Positions 1 through 11,026 of a DNA stretch of 64,000 nt are shown here, in pieces. This DNA comes from Phoronis australis (lineage: Eukaryota > Phoronida > Phoronidae): positions 1 through 64,000 of the forward strand of contig NMRA01000929.1 of NCBI GenBank assembly GCA_002633005.1, in the 5' to 3' direction. Position 1 is the first letter of the stretch. Each line of letters begins with the position of its first letter. Made by a program: the position numbers and the translations under genes. The notes below the pieces were generated by a model. The model made no database searches. It was not told the origin of the DNA and was given only the letters and a program-made list of their open reading frames with translations.

Positions 1-46
1 CGGTGAACGTAATTCTGTTTCTCATCTGGCATCGTAACATTGATGA
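1..46 (-). CDS. DDX1: DDX1 exon (partial, cut by window edge), lead-in to motif VI
   Basis: Reading the minus strand, an acceptor ending in TTTGTAG lies at 47-50. The exon then begins with two bases that complete a valine codon started in the 5143-5215 exon. The translation reads VINVTMPDEKQNYVHR, which matches the DDX1 segment just before motif VI (HRIGRxGRA) almost residue for residue. The arginine codon is completed outside the window. DDX1 is an ATP-dependent RNA helicase acting in the nucleus and cytoplasm, including the tRNA ligase complex and RNA 3'-end processing; that role is family knowledge. Phase, splice sites and order all agree with the three other exons. The remaining C-terminal exons must lie beyond the left edge. 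Confidence 0.93.
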
Positions 47-177
47 CTACAAAGGATATATGATAATTACGTTTTATTTTTATTTATATATGTGTCCCGG
101 TTTTCCATCATTCGCCCAGATTTAGCATAGGATGTCCTCCCATCATTCGTTGGGATTATTTAAAGATCTCTCTGACA

Positions 178-548
178 AAGTGTTGGGTACATACAAGTCA
201 AGTAACTCCATTTTGTTGTTCAGACAGTTTACACAATAGAGTTGGGCCATCTCAGCAAAGAGAGAGTAGTTAGCCAATATTTACAATTTGAACAATGAAA
301 AAGTTCAATTTTCAATGAGCTGTGTAGTGTCTAACATGGATGGGAAAGAATTTTGCCTTAAACAGAGGTTATCACTGACTTAACTCTGTCCTCAAATCCA
401 CAAAAAAGACCCGGGTGAGAATTTGACACGTTTGACATGGTCTAAAAACGTGGATCAAGCCAGCCTAGTCATAAAAGTCCAAGGGCTGCGGTAATACCAA
501 TGGGTAAGAAGAATTTCAAAGTTGCAGGTTGAGAAATGTGATATAGGG
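178..548 (+). repeat. Dispersed repeat family B, copy 1
   Basis: This stretch shares a long series of matching blocks with 30600-31010 and 38080-38450. Examples are a block with ACACAATAGA followed by a TTGGG step, AAAAAGTTCAATTTTCA-like text, CATAAAAGTCCAAG, and a GGGAAATGTGACATAG-like end. The copies are diverged, so this is an old interspersed repeat. No coding potential and no clear terminal repeats were seen. Confidence 0.65.
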
Positions 549-1547
549 CGTAACGAACAGATTTCATCCAAGAAAATTGTTTAAAGAGAAGTTAAAAGTT
601 ATTATCTGCGAGGAATATTGAAAAAAACTACATGCATGAAAGATAAAAGGAAGAAAAATTATCATAAAAATATGCTAAAAACCCAACATTTCGAGCAATG
701 ATTGACCAATGTCAGGTGATAAACATAATAAGTAGATATATCCTAAAAAACAAATGAATTCAAAGTTGGAACGCTGAATTTGGTAGAGACGGGAAACACA
801 TTTTCACATTCCATATTTCACAAATACTGAATATATCTCTGCAAATTAAAATTCAAAGAAAACATGGCATTGCTTACGTACTCAACCAAAAGTGATAAAA
901 CACAGCAATGTAGGAATCTGTTAAATAATTTATATATTATTCCGACCATATATCGATCATAAATGCCTGTATTTTCACGTAAAATTGACATTGGCCTGTG
1001 TCTCTTGTTTCAAAATCTTACGCACTTTATTTTTTTGAAATCGATCACTTCATTCATATTTAAGTCCAAAAAAACAATGAATGCGGTACTTTTTTGAGTA
1101 ATTTATCATATGGCACACGCCAAGGAATCTCATTTCATTATATTTGGATTAGATTTGATGTCAATTTAACCTCAACAAAAATAAAAATTTATAGTAAATA
1201 TTTATAGGTGCACTTAATTGAAACTAACAATGCATTACCTTTCGTCTGATCGAAATGAAATTTACAAACAGTGATTACTAAATCAATAGCCCATGGCTAT
1301 TTCTCGACTTATGTTCGCAGAGCTCTAGCTAAGCGATTATCTGACCGAACCACTCCAAACTTAGTACGTAAATAGAACTCATCACTGGTTATCTAATATG
1401 TTGGTTTCATCATTGACCTCACCCTTAAATTTTTTATTTGATTTCACAAAGTGTCGTTTTTCATAGCGCTTTCATTAGTTTATTCCAAAATCATTTGTAG
1501 CTGTAAAATCTCCACCACTTAGAACAAAAACTAATAGCCAAAATCAA

Positions 1548-1810
1548 TTGTTTTCAATAATAGTTCACTTGGCGCTACATCCGATTGACTTCCCAACCAG
1601 CAACCTTGAATGCTTCTTAAAAGTTGGAATTACAATAGCTACTTATTACTACACCTGGAATTCTATGACTGGCCTCATTAGGAAACCTGGACATTCAGTG
1701 ATTGCTAAAGTTGGACAATGCATCTCTACATCAAACCTGTGGTGTTGCCATCTGGCCTTGATGTGTCAGAAGTTGACCTTAAGCTCCTATTGTGTGGTAC
1801 AGAGCAATTA
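1548..1810 (-). repeat. Dispersed repeat family B, inverted partial copy
   Basis: The reverse complement of about 1560-1650 reads TTGTAATTCCAACTTTTAAG followed by AAGCATTCA, GTTG and GGGAAGTC. This parallels the end of family B at 30935-30995. The adjoining block CTCCTATTGTGTGGTACAGAG (1788-1808) recurs with one difference at 49591-49611. Boundaries are approximate. Confidence 0.45.
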
Positions 1811-2235
1811 TCAGTATAAAGAATTCAATCCATAATGGGCCTACACATTTGTGGCTGTGCACCCAATAACATAATTGTCAGTGAAACCTTATTTCCATGA
1901 GAGTGTGCACTTATGCGTATTCTATATTAGGAGGTCAGCACCAAGTTTAAAACGAAGATCATAAGATATTTAATTTCAGTTCACAGGGTAAATAATACAA
2001 GAGCACTTAGCAAGTAATTCGTCAATAAAGCACACAGACACACTGAGTTATCGATTATACATGAGGATATACACATATGCACATCACAGGGAAGACTAAG
2101 CTGCAAGGAAAAAATACCAAGAAAAAGGAAAAACAAGAGCAAAAAACGGAAATAACACTTGAGCCAATGAATCAACACTTTTTAATCTTTCCCATTAAGA
2201 ACCACGAGGACCCCCTTCCGTAGAACATAGTACAT

Positions 2236-2591
2236 TTTAATGGATAATGTACACTACAAAAGACAGTAGAATGTACTGTCAGTGGATAAGTACACTACAT
2301 AAGACAGTACAATGTACTATGTCAACAGATATGTACAATACAAAAGACAGTACAATGTTCTCTGTGGATGGATATGAACACTACCAAAGACAGTACAATG
2401 TTCTCTGTCAATGGATATGTTCACTACAAAAGACAGTGTAATGTACTCTGTCCATGGATATGTACACTACAAAAGACAGTACAATTTTCTCTGTCAATGG
2501 ATACGTACACTACAAAAGACAGTACAATGTACTCTGTCGATGGATATGTACACTACTACAAAAGACAGTGTAATGTACTTTGTCAATAGAT
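2236..2591. repeat. 43-bp minisatellite, about eight units
   Basis: Unit text such as TGGATATGTACACTACAAAA followed by GACAGTACAATGTACTCTGTCAA recurs about eight times in head-to-tail order with scattered substitutions and one 3-bp insertion near 2553. The 43-bp unit is not a multiple of three, so each unit changes reading frame. The open frames across it are therefore by-products and not genes. Its GTACA/TGTAC content gives each unit weak internal palindromes. Confidence 0.9.
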
Positions 2592-3424
2592 AAAAGGCAG
2601 AGTTTGGAAACCTGCAGGTTACTAATTAATGTGACTTAAGATTTTGTTCTGTAAAAATCCCAAATCACTACGCACCCATCTCATGCCAGACTCAAACAAG
2701 AAGTCAAAATAGATGAAAGTAAAAAGTTTTCGATAAAAACCCATGGTTCATGCACAGACAACGTGTCACAGCTGCCATGTCTTTCTTTAGGTAGGAGATG
2801 GGTATCTGGTGGAAACTGGGCTCGAGTGGGAAATCGGTGGTTTTTGAGCAGTGTACAGTATACATCCAACTGTCCCTACAATGAAAGTAACAAACAAGGC
2901 AACCAGCTGTCAAACATTCATCTGCAACCTGCGAAAGAGTGATGGTTGCCCGCAACTCTGTGTCGTTTGTAAGGACCAGGGCACAGGGTATAATCTTTTT
3001 CTTCGAAATCGCATTTTCCAATACTACTTTTGTGTGAACTCAAGATATGTGTCTATTATTCAGTCCTCAAGTAGACTGTGGTTTATGCATGTGAGTTCCT
3101 ACACCCATGTTTGCACTTGATGACCTTAAGAGATACAGCCGCAAATGCGAAGAATGTCACTAGGGCGCACCACAGTAGTTGGACCCGTTTGAAAATCCAG
3201 GTCAGTCATGCTCAGGTCAGTAGGTACACATCTGACAATTGTCATAATGATCCTCTGCATGGTTTGGCAAATTGTGAGGCGTAGATGACAAAAAACAGAC
3301 TAAAAACAATTAAGATTTTACTAATAGAAAGGAGCTGTCGTCTTCATAATAGGAACTAATGTTTTCCAAATTTCATGGAAAAGTATCAGGCAGTTATGAA
3401 GTTACAGAAGCAAACGTAAAAAAT
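2592..3424. other. Intronic sequence without recognised features
   Basis: Open frames of 60 to 105 codons occur on both strands, but they overlap each other, lack recognisable motifs and have no convincing splice partners. I see nothing to annotate. Confidence 0.5.
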
Positions 3425-4441
3425 AAAATTGCCACTAGGGGGACACAGCGGTAGTAAGATCCACTCCAAAAGTAATCGTTACCCATCGTCAAATTCACTC
3501 GCCAAATTTAACGAAGATCCTGCAAAGAGTTCGAGAGACACAGACATAGAGGCAAAAAACACAGCCACTAACAGTTGCCACAGTAGTCCGAGTCATCCAG
3601 AAATCATCACTAGCGGCCGTCTTCACAGTAGAAACATAGATGCCAATTTTTAAATCATCATTGATAGAGGGGCGGATGCCAAAAACAGACTAGAAAACAG
3701 TAAAAATAGCCACTAAATGGGGCAAGTAAGTTGAATCCATCTAAAAATGGGAACATGTACATGTTTCTTTAATAGCAAGCTATTTACTCAATTTCATAAA
3801 AATCCACAAAGAAACTTCAGAGAAATATAGGACAACGAAAAAAAAAAGAAATTTCCACTAGGGGACACAGCCTTCATTGCATGCATCCGAAAGTCGTCAT
3901 CATTTGTCGTCAACATCAAACAAATACACCTGCTAAATTTAATAAAGAACCTACAGAGGGTTTAAGAGCTACAGTAGTCAAAAGTTGGCGGAAAATCGTT
4001 GTCAGCTGTCTTCTTCACAGTAGAAACAAGTATGCCAATTTTCACAATCAACCTTAGAGTGGTTTGGATGACAGAGAGGCGGATGCCAAAAAAACAGACT
4101 CGAAAACAGTAAAAAATAGCCACTAGGTGGCACAAAGTACCTCGAATCCAACTGAAAATAGGAATGTATCATCATCTCACTAACAGATACTTATTTACCA
4201 AATGAAAATCCAGTGAGGACCTTCGAAGATACAGAGATAAATATATAAAACTAAAATTGCCACTAGTTGGCACATTGGTCATTATATTCCTTTGAATGTT
4301 CGTTCATGTCGTCCCATCTGCGAAAGAAACGTAAGTGCAAAATTTCATCAACGTACATCAAACGGTTTTGAAGATAGAGCAGCGGACGCCAGACGGATGG
4401 ACAGTTATGACAGCATAAAGCGCTCATACATAAATGAATAC
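3425..4441 (+). repeat. Array C copy 1: internally tandem-repeated element with CTCF-like motifs
   Basis: Subunits of roughly 115-155 bp each carry a CCACTAGG-type core (near 3432, 3707, 3856, 4120 and 4259), for example CCACTAGGTGGCAC at 4120-4133. The final subunit runs into a GGACGCCAGACGGATGGACAG stretch and a 3' end containing GACAGCATAA, as in the copies ending at 36976 and 42018. A tandem core, then an ACGG-rich stretch, then a defined 3' end matches the known architecture of pearl-type, Helentron-associated repeats (HINEs). That class assignment is inference. This is the most degraded of the three copies. Confidence 0.7.
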
Positions 4442-5142
4442 TAAGGTTTATTTTCTTGAACATTTATTGAATAGAGGGAAAATTTCCAATGACAGAAAAA
4501 GTCTACACCATTCACATCAATATAACAGACCAATAACAACTTCAAGGTTTGATTTGAATTCACAATCCAGGTTAACCTTACACATAGTCGACTTACGATT
4601 GCATATAAACTTCATATGTAGAAACCTACAGAACAAACATTTGAATGAAATGGGCCTTCATTGGTAGTGGGTTGCTTTTTAAATTAATGTGGCGCTGAAG
4701 TTTTAAGATTTGACGAGAGGTAATCATGATGACAACAAAACATCTAGGTGGTTAAACCAAGCAAGTGGAATGAATGAGTTGCTGGTAAATATGGCCACAC
4801 AAAGGGGTGCTGTGTTCTTTGTAAACAGCACAAAGACAACTCCCCAAAAATATCCTCTACACTGGTATCAAGTTCTAGACGAATCCTTCTGGTTCTCTTA
4901 CAGTTACTGGGTAGGGTGCACCAAGGCATCGTTAAATTCAGGACAAAGGGGATTGACACCAGGACAGTCAGGAAAACAGGTGACCAAGATAATAACAAAG
5001 TGATGCACTGTCCCGGAGTCGATAGCAAGGCTAATCGCCAAGCCACTCTCACCTGAGATGGTGGCAACAGTCAGTGTCACTGTGTGGCCTGTTACCAAGA
5101 GCTACACTTTGAATGTCATGGATGAGAGAAAATCTCACTTAC
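4442..5142. other. DDX1 intron, no recognised features
   Basis: Overlapping open frames occur on both strands at 4710-5098. The minus frame contains the short string GLAISL, which also occurs in DDX1, but the surrounding residues and splice signals do not fit (see rejected items). Confidence 0.5.
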
Positions 5143-5215
5143 CGTAAGGTAGGCCAGTAATGTCAATCCCTCTGGCAGCCACATCAGTGCAGATCAAAAA
5201 GCGCACCTCATTTTT
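5143..5215 (-). CDS. DDX1: DDX1 exon with helicase motif V
   Basis: A minus-strand acceptor TTTTCCTGCAG ends at 5216. The 73-bp exon starts in phase 0 and ends one base into a codon, followed by the donor GTAAGTGAG. The translation includes [16 protein letters not shown], the motif V segment of DDX1 that contributes to RNA binding and ATP-coupled domain closure, and ends in GLPY. The reading continues directly from the LEKFK end of the 6679-6770 exon and into the exon at 1-46. The paired phases and the family match make this secure. Confidence 0.95.
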
Positions 5216-5727
5216 CTGCAGGAAAACACAAACTTCTTTTAAAAAGTGTACGCGGTACGAAAAGTTTCTGAGTGGACCGCACAGTGGTTAGGGAGGTGCT
5301 GCTGTAAATATAGCCAGTGTAATAACTGAGAGATAAGAGAAATGGGCATACCTCAGACAATACCTGGGTTTCTGTGGGCGGCTGCATAAAACAGTCCTTA
5401 ATAGGGGGTAAAGAACGACACAAACATGCAGAAGATTTAGGGAAATTAGTCGAGTCCTTATTTGGGACTGCTTGATGCAGGCATGGACCATCAGATAATA
5501 GTCTTGCAACTCAACTCCAAAAATGATAAATCACTTGCTACAGTTTGAGTAATTTTTCTAATTTCTCGTGAATGATGTAAGCGGCCAACTTGAGAAATCT
5601 TTTGTGATCACGAGTTCAGGTGATTAAAAATTCTATTCGAGACAATATTCCTCCCAGTTTCCATCCCTGCTCCCTACAATTACTGCTTACGTACTCCAAG
5701 AGGATACCTTAACCCATATACATGAGA
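5216..5727. other. DDX1 intron, no recognised features
   Basis: A pyrimidine-rich acceptor tract adjoins the exon. The minus-strand open frames at 5208-5509 have no recognisable domain. Confidence 0.5.
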
Positions 5728-6200
5728 CAACTCCTATGCTAACATTTGGGGTTTTGTTACTGCAGTGCGTAAGCAAGCCAGAGCCAGACTGTGACTAACC
5801 TGTCCCAATCAATTACCAAATTACTGCTCGTGGCTTAGCTGCGATGCTGAAGAAAACCTATTAGCTAATTTCTCTCATAATGCATCAATTTTAAAAATTC
5901 AAAGATGGCTACTATTTATTTTTCAATTTTAAAAACAGTCATGTTGGTCATTTGCTTTACTTATAGTTCATTTTTTGGCTTTGAAACTCCTACACTAAAC
6001 AAGCATGTTGGTTTATGACTGCAATTATATCATCTAGCATGTTCAGCAAAGCCCATCAATAGTGACTAGCTCACTTCAATCTGTGACGGCACTATCAAGA
6101 CTTTGATGTGGCGAGAATTTCGCCGGATACTCTGGCGTAAACAGTTTACGCTTTCTCGTCCACTTGCCAGCAAATTCTGTTTGCGTAAGATTTTCCTAAT
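5728..6200 (+). repeat. Dispersed repeat family A, copy 1
   Basis: It shares ordered blocks with 43550-43865 (same orientation) and 28850-29355 (inverted). Examples are CTAACATTTGGGGTTTTGTTAC, GACTGTGACTAACC, ATGCATCAATTTTAAAAAT, AATCATGTTGG-like text, and GCTCACTTCAATCTGTG. The end near 6120-6200 carries GCGTAAAC...GTTTACGC and CTTTCTCGTCCACTTG blocks, also present in inverted form at 28880-28960. It is noncoding and probably a nonautonomous DNA element. Confidence 0.7.
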
Positions 6201-6678
6201 GTAGTTATCCGAGATGATACTGCAAACCCGAGCCGCTCACCCCCAACTATATCTGAGAAAAGAAAAAGCCCACCCCAAGTTGGTGGTAGGTCCTTACCAA
6301 CTTACCTTTACACTATAAAAGAGATTCAACATAAAAAATTTACAACATATAAAATATGCAAATATCATAGGATTTGGTGGACTGAAGTCTACATTCATTA
6401 AATAAGAGGTAGTTATATGAGTAATACAACCAATTAGTCCCACGTTTTGTTTGCATGCTGACTGCAGAATACCGCAGAAGAGGCTTTCTGAACTTCTTTC
6501 ATTGATTAAGACCATCGCCAGTGTCAACTTGGCAACTGTTAAGTAATCATTTATGGAACATTGAATGCAATATGCAGGGATTTCAAGGCAACGGCAATAC
6601 TTGTACGATTCATAAAAACTAATTTGCTTGCAACTAAGAATTGCTGACTGTAAATTTATAGCCTAATGAAAGCATCAC
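6201..6678. other. DDX1 intron, no recognised features
   Basis: Intronic AT-rich sequence between repeat family A and the 6679-6770 exon. The exon's donor GTGATGCTTTC lies at its right edge on the minus strand. Confidence 0.5.
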
Positions 6679-6770
6679 CTTAAATTTCTCCAAATTTTCC
6701 TTTCTCTCGTATGGTTTGCGGTCGCCATGGAGGCAGACACATGAGTACTGGTGATTCCGAGCTTTTGGCC
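6679..6770 (-). CDS. DDX1: DDX1 exon with the CLHGDRKP segment
   Basis: A minus-strand acceptor CTTTTTCCAG ends at 6771. The 92-bp exon supplies two bases to complete a glycine codon and then 30 codons, ending in phase 0 before a GTGATG donor. The translation contains [19 protein letters not shown] and ends NLEKFK. This is the DDX1 C-terminal RecA-like domain segment between motifs IV and V. It follows the GGG end of the 29633-29779 exon exactly as in animal DDX1 proteins. Confidence 0.95.
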
Positions 6771-7147
6771 CTGGAAAAAGAACATAACCATGAGATCAGA
6801 ACAAATGATAAAATATCGGTTTCATCATGAACAAGGATTGTCCTAAAAAAGCACTGTAATTATGAAAGCAAAAATTATGAATGGCAGTTAATGAACGAAA
6901 ACTTCATACTCCTTGAATATGTAAACATTCTTGTTTTAAAAAACAACACCACTATTGAAGTCCATCACTATTTACCCACAATGCTGCACTGATCCACCTG
7001 GCATTTACCCAGCAACTCCACTGTTCACCACTGCCAATCTGGTATTCAATTGTATTTCCATAGCCAGCACAGGCTTGCATTGTTGTCCCAATGACCCTTA
7101 TATAAGCTGTATGTACTGCATGTTGTATTCTTACAACAGTCACCCAC
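6771..7147. other. Right end of the 22.9-kb DDX1 intron
   Basis: Nothing recognisable except the acceptor tract. Overlapping opposite-strand open frames at 6952-7185 look like chance. Confidence 0.5.
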
Positions 7148-7224
7148 AGGGTCCCCGCATTTTGAGAACAAGTTTTCTCCCCTGAATAATGGGTGTCAAA
7201 CTAGTTCTCAAAATGCGGGACCCT
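7148..7224. repeat. Foldback hairpin, 21-22-bp arms
   Basis: The left arm (7148-7169) and right arm (7204-7224, GTTCTCAAAATGCGGGACCC plus T) are reverse complements with only one extra C in the left arm. The loop is 34 bases. The arms are far more similar than the surrounding old repeats, so the structure is either young or maintained. It could be a tiny MITE or a transcribed hairpin; no target-site duplication is obvious. Confidence 0.85.
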
Positions 7225-8507
7225 TGAAAGTGACTTACCCTTATTATGATACAATATTTTATCTTACCAATTTTGGACATAAATAATTGCCAGAAATTCA
7301 CTTTTATTTTTTGTCTATTTGTAGTTATGGTACAAAACATGAACATAGATGACTCAAACTGAAGCTGCATATGTTGCATGGAAAACTGATAAAATAGAAT
7401 TTTACTTGTCGGCCATATTGCATCCTAAATTGGTGAGATTTTACTGTTAATTATCTAGCTCAAGCCATGTCAACCTATCATTGTCGGTACGACACCACAA
7501 TGAAAAGTCTAGGCACATCTGCGGTCAGGACATCTCTGTTCCACAGTTACCAAACAACTGAACTGCTCATAACAGCAAATGCATTGCGGTATGGGTTAAA
7601 AATTTTGATCCCAAACATCACATGATGTTCAGAGTACCATACCATTCCCCCACAACAAACAAGGTGCCACACTTCCAGAAATGGCCTGCTTACAAATTCT
7701 TGTCTGAAACTCAGACACACATCAGTATCCGTGCCATAAGAATACGCATTTAAAGACAGCCTGAGCCAGCAAGCTGTATGAAAAGTATCGCCAAAATACA
7801 TATATTATTATATAATATACAAAATCAGTATATTGTATTGTATTATATTGATATATGTATATTTAGTATACAGCTTTGCACCACGGCTATTACAGACTTG
7901 CTACACAAAGATTATCCTTTATGGCATAGGCAACTTTTTTTCATGTCATTTTTAGCAAAAATAAGGTTCGTTGATTATCCCAGACATATTTTTCACTTAA
8001 TTATAGCTTTTCGTAATTTGATTAATTATTCGTTCTCTAACTCCAGAAATGGCGTTTTGGGAGGCAAGAATTTCGCGCCAATTTCTTTTCATATAGTCTG
8101 ACTGTGGGAGTTGTCGAGTCAGTTATTGTTCTACCTCCGTTGTGATTAGTTCAGTTGCCATTTGCTTTTGTTTACGAGTCAGTCACCATGCCACACTGTT
8201 GAAACAAATAAACAAGCATGCAGTAAACAACCCCTTTAAACGAGATAAGGATAAATTTTGAGAAATCTTTTGAATTTCTCCAAGAACAACCTGTGTTATA
8301 CACTGCATCATGCAAGGCATAAAAACACAGTCACAAGCAGCTTTTTACACACTGTTTTTGTGGTCAAGCAATCCCCCAGAGTCATGAAGGCAGTCATCAC
8401 TTAGTCTCAATATTAGATAAAATGACCACAATTTATCTGTGTGTCATGTTCTCTGAGTGGCAATGCCTGATTGAGTTCATGTACACACTAATCAACGACA
8501 CTTCTCT
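7225..8507. other. DDX1 intron, AT-rich
   Basis: It includes a short block around 7320-7440 (GTACAAAACATGAACA and flanks) that recurs near 29465-29580, and a very AT-rich tract at 7795-7865. No exon or RNA gene was seen. Confidence 0.5.
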
Positions 8508-8573
8508 GAGCGATTTTAAACAGAGCGATTTTAAACAGAGAGATTTTAAACAGAGCAATTTTAAACAGAGCAA
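8508..8573. repeat. 15-bp tandem repeat, about 4.5 units
   Basis: The unit is GCGATTTTAAACAGA, repeated head to tail with few substitutions. Because 15 is a multiple of three, an open frame at 8422-8607 reads as SDFKQ-like pentapeptides, but that frame has no splice or domain support. Confidence 0.85.
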
Positions 8574-8829
8574 TTCTGCTTATTCCTCTCAGCTGAACAA
8601 CTCATAAGCAACTTTTGCACTTTCTTTCAAAAGACCAGCAACTTTATTACATCTATCATTGAAAGGATGAAAAGGCTATGGGGCCAATAGAATAATTATA
8701 CTTGATATTACTAAGAAAGTAATTCTTACATGAAATCACAGTAATTTGCTAATTTGTAGTATTTATTTAGGATATTGCTGTACTCAGGTGAGCTACGCCT
8801 GAACAAGAAGAGCAAAGTGAGGGCATTCA

Positions 8830-8916
8830 ATTGCACCACGGTGTATTGCCACTGGGAAGTGCAGCAGTGTAAGTCAAATCATCCCAAAAATCAAATAGTG
8901 GTGGTGTATTCTAATC
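8830..8916 (+). repeat. Array D, left remnant before the 6.6-kb insertion
   Basis: ATTGCCACTGGGAAGTGCAG followed by CAGTG, GTCAAATC and CAAAAATCAAATAG is a diverged unit of the repeat seen at 15531-17009. The array text resumes at 15536 directly after the inserted element's target duplication. Confidence 0.65.
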
Positions 8917-10339
8917 CAGGGCCGTAGGAAGCGGGGCGGTGGGGGGCTAGGGGGGCATGGGCCCCCCAAAAATTTTCAGGCGTCAGGGTTAATCCGTGGC
9001 AACCGACAAACGCGTAGAGCGGAGACAGTCGAGAAAAGAAAGACTGCTAAATGCGGATAAGAGAGAAAACTCAAGAACATTTAACAACTCTGTATCACTG
9101 TATGGTTTACCTTTTCTGGACCCTGTTGGGGGTCTCGGCTTTCACAGCACAGGTCGTCTAAATGCACTTGGAAACGTGCACGTAATGATTCATGCATATA
9201 TTTTGAAAAATCGGAGCATATTAATTTACTGGATTTTTAAATTCAATAAGTCAATTTTGTGATTGCAAAACCATATTTTTCCAGAGGCTTGTCTCTGGCA
9301 AGGGATAATGGAGACAACTGTCGCTTTTTTCTCGAATTGTATATTGATGACCTGACAGATATCATCAATTGCTGCACATTTCTTGATTTATGAAAATATA
9401 GATATTTCCACATAGAGGGACCCCACATCTGAAGGAGGCCATTGATGACATTCAAGTGGCCACAGTTTTTATGTTTCTATTGACAAATTCTTAAGGGTAC
9501 GCTCATGGAGAGAGGACCCAATGTTGGACTCGATTACGTATATTTTCCTGTTTTTTGCGACATCGTGCAACCAACTTTCATGCTGAAGCAGGTCACTTCC
9601 TGCACCATCGTCTGACCAATCGACGGTGAAATGAACTGTCACTCTTTTCCAAGCTTAATTAACTGTTTAGCTTTTCATGATTAAGGTGCCCCAATTTCAG
9701 ATGGAACCCTCTCTCGGTGGAGTCATGAGTTCGGAGAATTTACGTCCCTTTGTCCCTCTATACATATTAATCCAACACTGCAAAATGTTCATGAGGGAAG
9801 TTGTGATTCGAAATTTACCAAAAAACAAAACATTTGTGCACAGCACATAAGTATCAAGACATTTGACCCAAACAACCAAAAATGTGAAAAAATACAATAG
9901 GATTGATGGCAATCAAAAGGGAGTAGGATATTTTAAAGAATGTGAAGACCGCTGTTTGTTAAGTACACAAAATTACCATTTTCGATGGTTAGTTATAAAA
10001 TAATGTTACTGTATCCCATATTATCACAAGAATATATCTTTTGAAGATGGTTACTAAATGAGTTGTTTGTAAGGAATTCCCACATGTGGAAAGCACTGCT
10101 GTAGAGGCTACCATTGGGGTGTACATGTTGAACAAGTGTACCCAAATACTTGCAATAATAAACAAATTAAACAAATATTTCAGCGTTTTTTTGTGGTCAA
10201 GTTAAACACGTGAACCGTTATATGTACCTCTGAAAGAGCAAAAATACACCGTACTAATAACTGTATGCCCAATCGCCCATTTCCCCCCGGTTACCCATCA
10301 AAAATCTGAGAGCATGCCTGCAGAAATTGCTTATAACAT

Positions 10340-11026
10340 TCCGTTTTGATCAACAAAATCGTTGGTTTCTGATTTACATGTTTATGTGTATTCGAAAATC
10401 GACAGGTTAATAGGTGATTTTTGGCAATTAGAAGCTGATCTTTTAAGACAATGATGACGAATCTAGGAATTTAGTTGAAGCCTGAATATGAAAAAAACTA
10501 CAATCCGATGCCCAAATAGTAGAGAGCACTTGGAAGCTTTTTGCCTATCTAAAATAACTCTCAAAAACATTGATGAAATTTGGACAATCCCATAAATAAT
10601 TACAATTCAAATGACAATAATTGCATTGCTTTTTGACTTCGGTACAAGATCTGTTGTTTAAAGTCAAAGGGGATCAAAAAGGAATTAAGTCATTAAATCA
10701 AGGTAAACGCATTGCTCATGGATTTGGTTGTTGACTTCTGATTTACATGTTTATGTATCTACGAAAGTGGACTGATTGAGAGATGACTTTTTTGACAATT
10801 AGAAGCTAATCTTGTAAGAAATGACAATACCTCAATGAACTTAATTGCAGGCCGATATTGGGAAAATTCGATCTATCATCAGATCCCCAAATATAAAAGT
10901 ACACTAAAGGATTTTTGTCTATCTGAAATAAGTTTCAAGGAAATTGATGAATTTCGGACAGCTCAACAATGTGTCCCAAAATGTTCTCAAAATTCAAATG
11001 ACAATAAATTGTTTATTGGCTTAGGA
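10340..11026. repeat. Direct duplication of a roughly 310-bp segment
   Basis: 10340-10645 and 10712-11026 share a run of blocks: TTTCTGATTTACATGTTTATGT, a CAATTAGAAGCTGATCTT-like stretch, ATTGATGAAATTTGGACA-like text and AATTCAAATGACAATAA. The offset is about 370 bp. Both copies lie inside the 6.6-kb element, whose nested insertion begins right after the second copy. Confidence 0.75.

Larger units (their letters stand above)
47..2235. other. DDX1 intron, left part
   Basis: AT-rich intronic sequence. Apart from the dispersed-repeat copies at 178-548 and about 1548-1810, I see no exon, RNA gene or complete element here. The open frame at 1548-1835 overlaps the inverted repeat copy and shows no recognisable domain. 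Confidence 0.6.

Noticed and set aside
2247-2593. Three overlapping open frames across the minisatellite
   Set aside because: The 43-bp unit shifts frame each time, so the frames are products of a repetitive stop-poor sequence.
5018-5098. Minus-strand GLAISL string in the intron between the 5143-5215 and 1-46 DDX1 exons, matching a DDX1 segment
   Set aside because: Residues on both sides do not match DDX1. The preceding CAG/GTGAGA looks like a donor and not an acceptor, and DDX1 order is already satisfied by the exon at 1-46, which precedes the real GLAISL segment.
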